The notes beneath the pieces are model-generated. The model was not told where the DNA came from. It made no database searches and saw nothing but the letters and a program-made list of their open reading frames with translations. Shown piece by piece: positions 5,941 through 7,852 of a DNA stretch of 7,852 nt. Each line of letters begins with the position of its first letter. The first letter of the stretch is position 1. Position numbers and translations under genes: made by a program. Origin of the DNA: an uncultured Prevotella sp. (GTDB taxonomy: Bacteria > Bacteroidota > Bacteroidia > Bacteroidales > Bacteroidaceae). The stretch lies in assembly GCA_900554835.1 (NCBI GenBank), contig USJD01000170.1:1-7852 (forward strand), given 5' to 3'.

Positions 5941-7002
5941 ATGAAACAGGAAATCATAGATAAAATCAACCGATTGGCAAGCCAGGACGAGCCTTTTCTC
6001 TTTGTCATCAACTATCAGGGCGACAAGGCGTTCATCCGCCAGCTATCAGATATAAATCCCGAAGAATGCCTCTTCGATTTCGAAGGAAGAGGGAATTCTT
6101 CTGATGAGATGAAAAATAATTCGGAAAAGATTGCGGAGATTTCTTGGCAGATAGCCCCACCCCTTTATGAGGATTACGAGCGAAGTTTCGACATCGTGAA
6201 GAACAACATCATGGCGGGCAACAGCTATCTCACGAATCTCACCTGCAAGGTTCCCGTAAGCTGCAATCTCTCTTTAGAGGATATTTTCAACCAGGCAAAA
6301 GGAAAGTATAAACTGCTGCTCAGAAGAAAGAGAAATCTCACCCCTTTCGTCTGCTTTTCGCCCGAAACCTTCGTCAGAATCAAGAACGGAAGAATCTACT
6401 CCTATCCGATGAAGGGAACCCTGGATGCATCCCTCCCCGATGCTGAAAAACAACTGATGGAAGACCGGAAAGAGGCGGCTGAACACGCCACCATCGTAGA
6501 TTTGATAAGGAACGACCTGAGCCGGGTGGCAGAAGATGTAAGGGTTGATAAATATCGTTACATCGACGTGCTGCATACCAACAAGGGCGACATCCTGCAA
6601 ACCAGTTCAGAAATCAGCGGTCGCCTGCCCGAAGATTACCGGCAGCATCTGGGCGAAATCCTCGATGCCCAGCTCCCAGCCGGTTCCATCACGGGCGCCC
6701 CGAAGGATAAAACCATGCAGATCATCCACGAGGCAGAAGGCTACGACCGTGGCTTCTACACGGGCATCATGGGAATCTACGACCAGGGCGAACTCAATTC
6801 CGCCGTCATGATTCGATTCGTCGAAGAAGAAGAAGCTTCGCCTTCCAAGACAGAAAAAGGAAAGAATCCTGAAGTAAGCCGAGAATTGTATTTCAAGGCA
6901 GGTGGCGGTATCACCTCGAAGAGCGATTGCCGGAAGGAATACGAAGAAGTGATTCAGAAAATCTATCTTCCGATTCAAGAAAATCCATCTTCCGAATATT
7001 AG
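5941..7002 (+). CDS. pabB: Aminodeoxychorismate synthase component I (PabB)
   Basis: PabB converts chorismate plus ammonia to 4-amino-4-deoxychorismate, the first committed step to p-aminobenzoate and folate. The 353-residue protein is shorter than E. coli PabB (453) because the N-terminal region is reduced. It starts with the strand PFLFVINY, then GNSYLTNLT (about 93-101). The chorismate-binding core carries YPMKGT with K158, RNDLSRVA (about 190), LPAGSITGAPKDKT (T251-P254), FYTGIMGIYD and KAGGGIT (G321-T325). The lysine in PMKGT is typical of aminodeoxychorismate synthase, while anthranilate synthase (TrpE) has alanine there; this is the main reason for the PabB call. An acidic then lysine-rich insert lies near residues 295-313. 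No glutamine amidotransferase (PabA/TrpG) is in the window, so it must be encoded elsewhere or shared with tryptophan synthesis. The next ATG in frame lies past the first strand, so 5941 is the likely start. Confidence 0.93.
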   Translation: MKQEIIDKINRLASQDEPFLFVINYQGDKAFIRQLSDINPEECLFDFEGRGNSSDEMKNNSEKIAEISWQIAPPLYEDYERSFDIVKNNIMAGNSYLTNLTCKVPVSCNLSLEDIFNQAKGKYKLLLRRKRNLTPFVCFSPETFVRIKNGRIYSYPMKGTLDASLPDAEKQLMEDRKEAAEHATIVDLIRNDLSRVAEDVRVDKYRYIDVLHTNKGDILQTSSEISGRLPEDYRQHLGEILDAQLPAGSITGAPKDKTMQIIHEAEGYDRGFYTGIMGIYDQGELNSAVMIRFVEEEEASPSKTEKGKNPEVSRELYFKAGGGITSKSDCRKEYEEVIQKIYLPIQENPSSEY

Positions 7003-7024
7003 GAAATCGATTACACAAAAAATT

Positions 7025-7654
7025 ATGAGAATTATGAAACAGCAATTTGTAGAAACAATAAAAATCAAGAACGGCAAGGCGCTTGCCCTTCCCTATCATC
7101 AGGCAAGAATGGATAGAACCATTTCTCATTTGGTATCCATTTCTAATTTGAAAACCATTTCTCACTTCTCATTTCTCATTTCTCATTTAGAATCCCTTCT
7201 TTCTCCCAAGCCGGAAATGGACCTGTACAAGGCACGAGTAGTTTATGGCGCAGAGGGCGTAGAACTGGTAGAATATGCTCCTTACCAGATGCGCACCATC
7301 CGCAGTCTCAAGGTGGTAGAGGATGACGAAATCGACTACACCTACAAGAGTACCGACCGCAGCCAGCTCAACGCCCTCGCAGCCCAGAAAGGCGACTGCG
7401 ACGAGATCATCATCATGAAGAACGGTCTGCTGACCGATACCTCCTTCACCAATCTCGCCCTCTACGACGGCAGCAGCTGGCTCACTCCCAAGCATCCCCT
7501 TCTCCATGGCACCAAGCGTGCGCAGCTCTTAGAGGCAGGCATCATCCGTGAGGCAGACCTCACGCTCGAAGACCTCAAAAGGGCTCAGAAGGTAAGCCTC
7601 TTCAACGCCATGATAGATTTCGGGGAATGTGAAGTATCGGAAATCATCTTGTAA
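7025..7654 (+). CDS. pabC: Class IV aminotransferase-fold protein, probable 4-amino-4-deoxychorismate lyase
   Basis: The likely reaction is removal of pyruvate from aminodeoxychorismate to give p-aminobenzoate, with pyridoxal phosphate as cofactor. The protein has 209 residues (E. coli PabC about 269) and lacks most of the usual N-terminal part. It retains an ETIKIKNG-like start, LPYHQARMDRT, LYKARVVYG, the probable PLP lysine K108 in YKSTDRSQLN, EIIIMKNGLLTDTSFTNL (T137-N143) and HPLLHGTKRAQLLEAG. The order matches short class IV proteins next to pabB in Bacteroidota. ATG at 7025 or 7034 could be the start; the latter gives MKQQFVETI. It begins 22-31 nt after pabB, so it is probably co-transcribed. 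A repeat-rich segment at residues 32-55 lengthens the region between HQARMDRT and LYKARV by about 10 residues compared with E. coli. Reaction specificity is inferred from pabB; other class IV activities (branched-chain or D-amino acid transaminase) are less likely. Confidence 0.8.
   Translation: MRIMKQQFVETIKIKNGKALALPYHQARMDRTISHLVSISNLKTISHFSFLISHLESLLSPKPEMDLYKARVVYGAEGVELVEYAPYQMRTIRSLKVVEDDEIDYTYKSTDRSQLNALAAQKGDCDEIIIMKNGLLTDTSFTNLALYDGSSWLTPKHPLLHGTKRAQLLEAGIIREADLTLEDLKRAQKVSLFNAMIDFGECEVSEIIL
7119..7188 (+). repeat. Simple repeats inside pabC: 18-nt units, then 7-nt units
   Basis: CCATTTCTMAYTT recurs at 7119, 7137 and 7155, an exact 18-nt period, so it reads in frame as the hexapeptides TISHLV, SISNLK and TISHFS. 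From 7159 to 7186 there are four 7-nt units, TTCTCAC followed by three TTCTCAT, then TT. A change of one 7-nt unit would shift the pabC frame. The 18-nt copies are imperfect; the three TTCTCAT units are identical. Confidence 0.85.
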
Positions 7655-7662
7655 TTTTTTAC

Positions 7663-7825
7663 CCCACAGATTCCCACGAAGAAAAATCTGCGTCATCTGC
7701 GAAATCTGCGTGACAAAAAATCGCAAGAAAAAATCTGTGTTAATCTGTGAAATCTGTGGGACTTTTTCCACTCTCAGGGGGTATCTGCAACGACCGAACA
7801 GGTCGCATCCGCGAAAATCCGTGAG
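7663..7825. repeat. Degenerate ATCTGYG repeat cluster in the right intergenic region
   Basis: Two related blocks each contain three ATCTGYG words: 7685-7714 (ATCTGCG type) and 7732-7762 (ATCTGTG type), the second ending AATCTGTGGG. CCCACAGATT at 7663-7672 is the exact inverse complement of 7751-7760, giving a 10-bp inverted repeat around the cluster. It is followed by T5 at 7763-7767 and might also act as a terminator for pabC. A further degenerate copy, ATCCGCGAAAATCCGTGAG, lies at 7807-7825. I recall similar sequences scattered between genes in Prevotella and Bacteroides, but cannot check here. No gene is seen in 7655-7852. Confidence 0.75.
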
Positions 7826-7852
7826 TAATCGCCGCAGCAGGAAATCTCCGAA

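Noticed and set aside
5941..7002. Anthranilate synthase component I (TrpE) as an alternative for PabB
   Set aside because: The PMKGT lysine (K158) and the following class IV lyase-like gene favour aminodeoxychorismate synthase. No trp genes or tryptophan-binding N-terminal domain were seen.
7529..7771. Minus-strand reading frame of 80 codons containing QISQINTD- and QISQMTQI-like peptides
   Set aside because: It is the translation of the ATCTGYG repeat cluster plus the antisense of the pabC 3' end. The repeated peptide comes from repeated DNA, and no promoter or start signal was seen.
7663..7825. CRISPR array
   Set aside because: The repeats are short, degenerate and closely packed with no unique spacers of constant length, and no cas gene is present.

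Overview
The window looks like core chromosome of a gut-type Bacteroidota, most likely Prevotellaceae (Segatella/Prevotella copri-like). Three lines of evidence support this. There are three good matches to the Bacteroidota promoter, TTTG at -33 and TAnnTTTG at -7 with a 19-20 nt spacer. Most genes have no Shine-Dalgarno sequence. The gene order DUF4492-cydA-cydB and the short PabB followed by a class IV aminotransferase are both typical of the phylum. The genus is judged from the feel of the proteins, not from a search. All genes read on the + strand.

Layout: (1) Positions 1-3183 hold a respiratory operon: promoter, a small one-helix DUF4492 membrane protein, then cydA and cydB for the two main subunits of cytochrome bd quinol oxidase. 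(2) Positions 3184-3396 are non-coding, with two overlapping hairpins behind cydB and a separate promoter for the next gene. (3) Positions 3397-5766 are metE, cobalamin-independent methionine synthase, with all four zinc ligands. It is followed by a small tandem duplication of its own 3' end and a strong intrinsic terminator (5825-5860). (4) Positions 5905-7654 are a two-gene p-aminobenzoate (folate) operon: pabB, and a class IV aminotransferase-fold protein that is probably 4-amino-4-deoxychorismate lyase (pabC). The pabB promoter lies so close to the ATG that the mRNA is probably leaderless. (5) Positions 7655-7852 contain no gene, only a degenerate ATCTGYG repeat cluster of a kind that looks dispersed.

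How the genes relate: DUF4492-CydAB form a high-affinity terminal oxidase suited to low oxygen. MetE uses methyl-tetrahydrofolate, and PabB/PabC supply p-aminobenzoate for folate synthesis, so the right half has a loose folate/one-carbon theme. The three units nevertheless have separate promoters, and there is no sign that they are co-regulated.

No new multi-gene system is evident. The items most worth a second look are the DUF4492 protein as a candidate oxidase subunit, the tandem 18-nt and 7-nt repeats inside pabC, the probable leaderless start of pabB, the altered CydB helix-1 motif, and the repeats around metE and at the right end.
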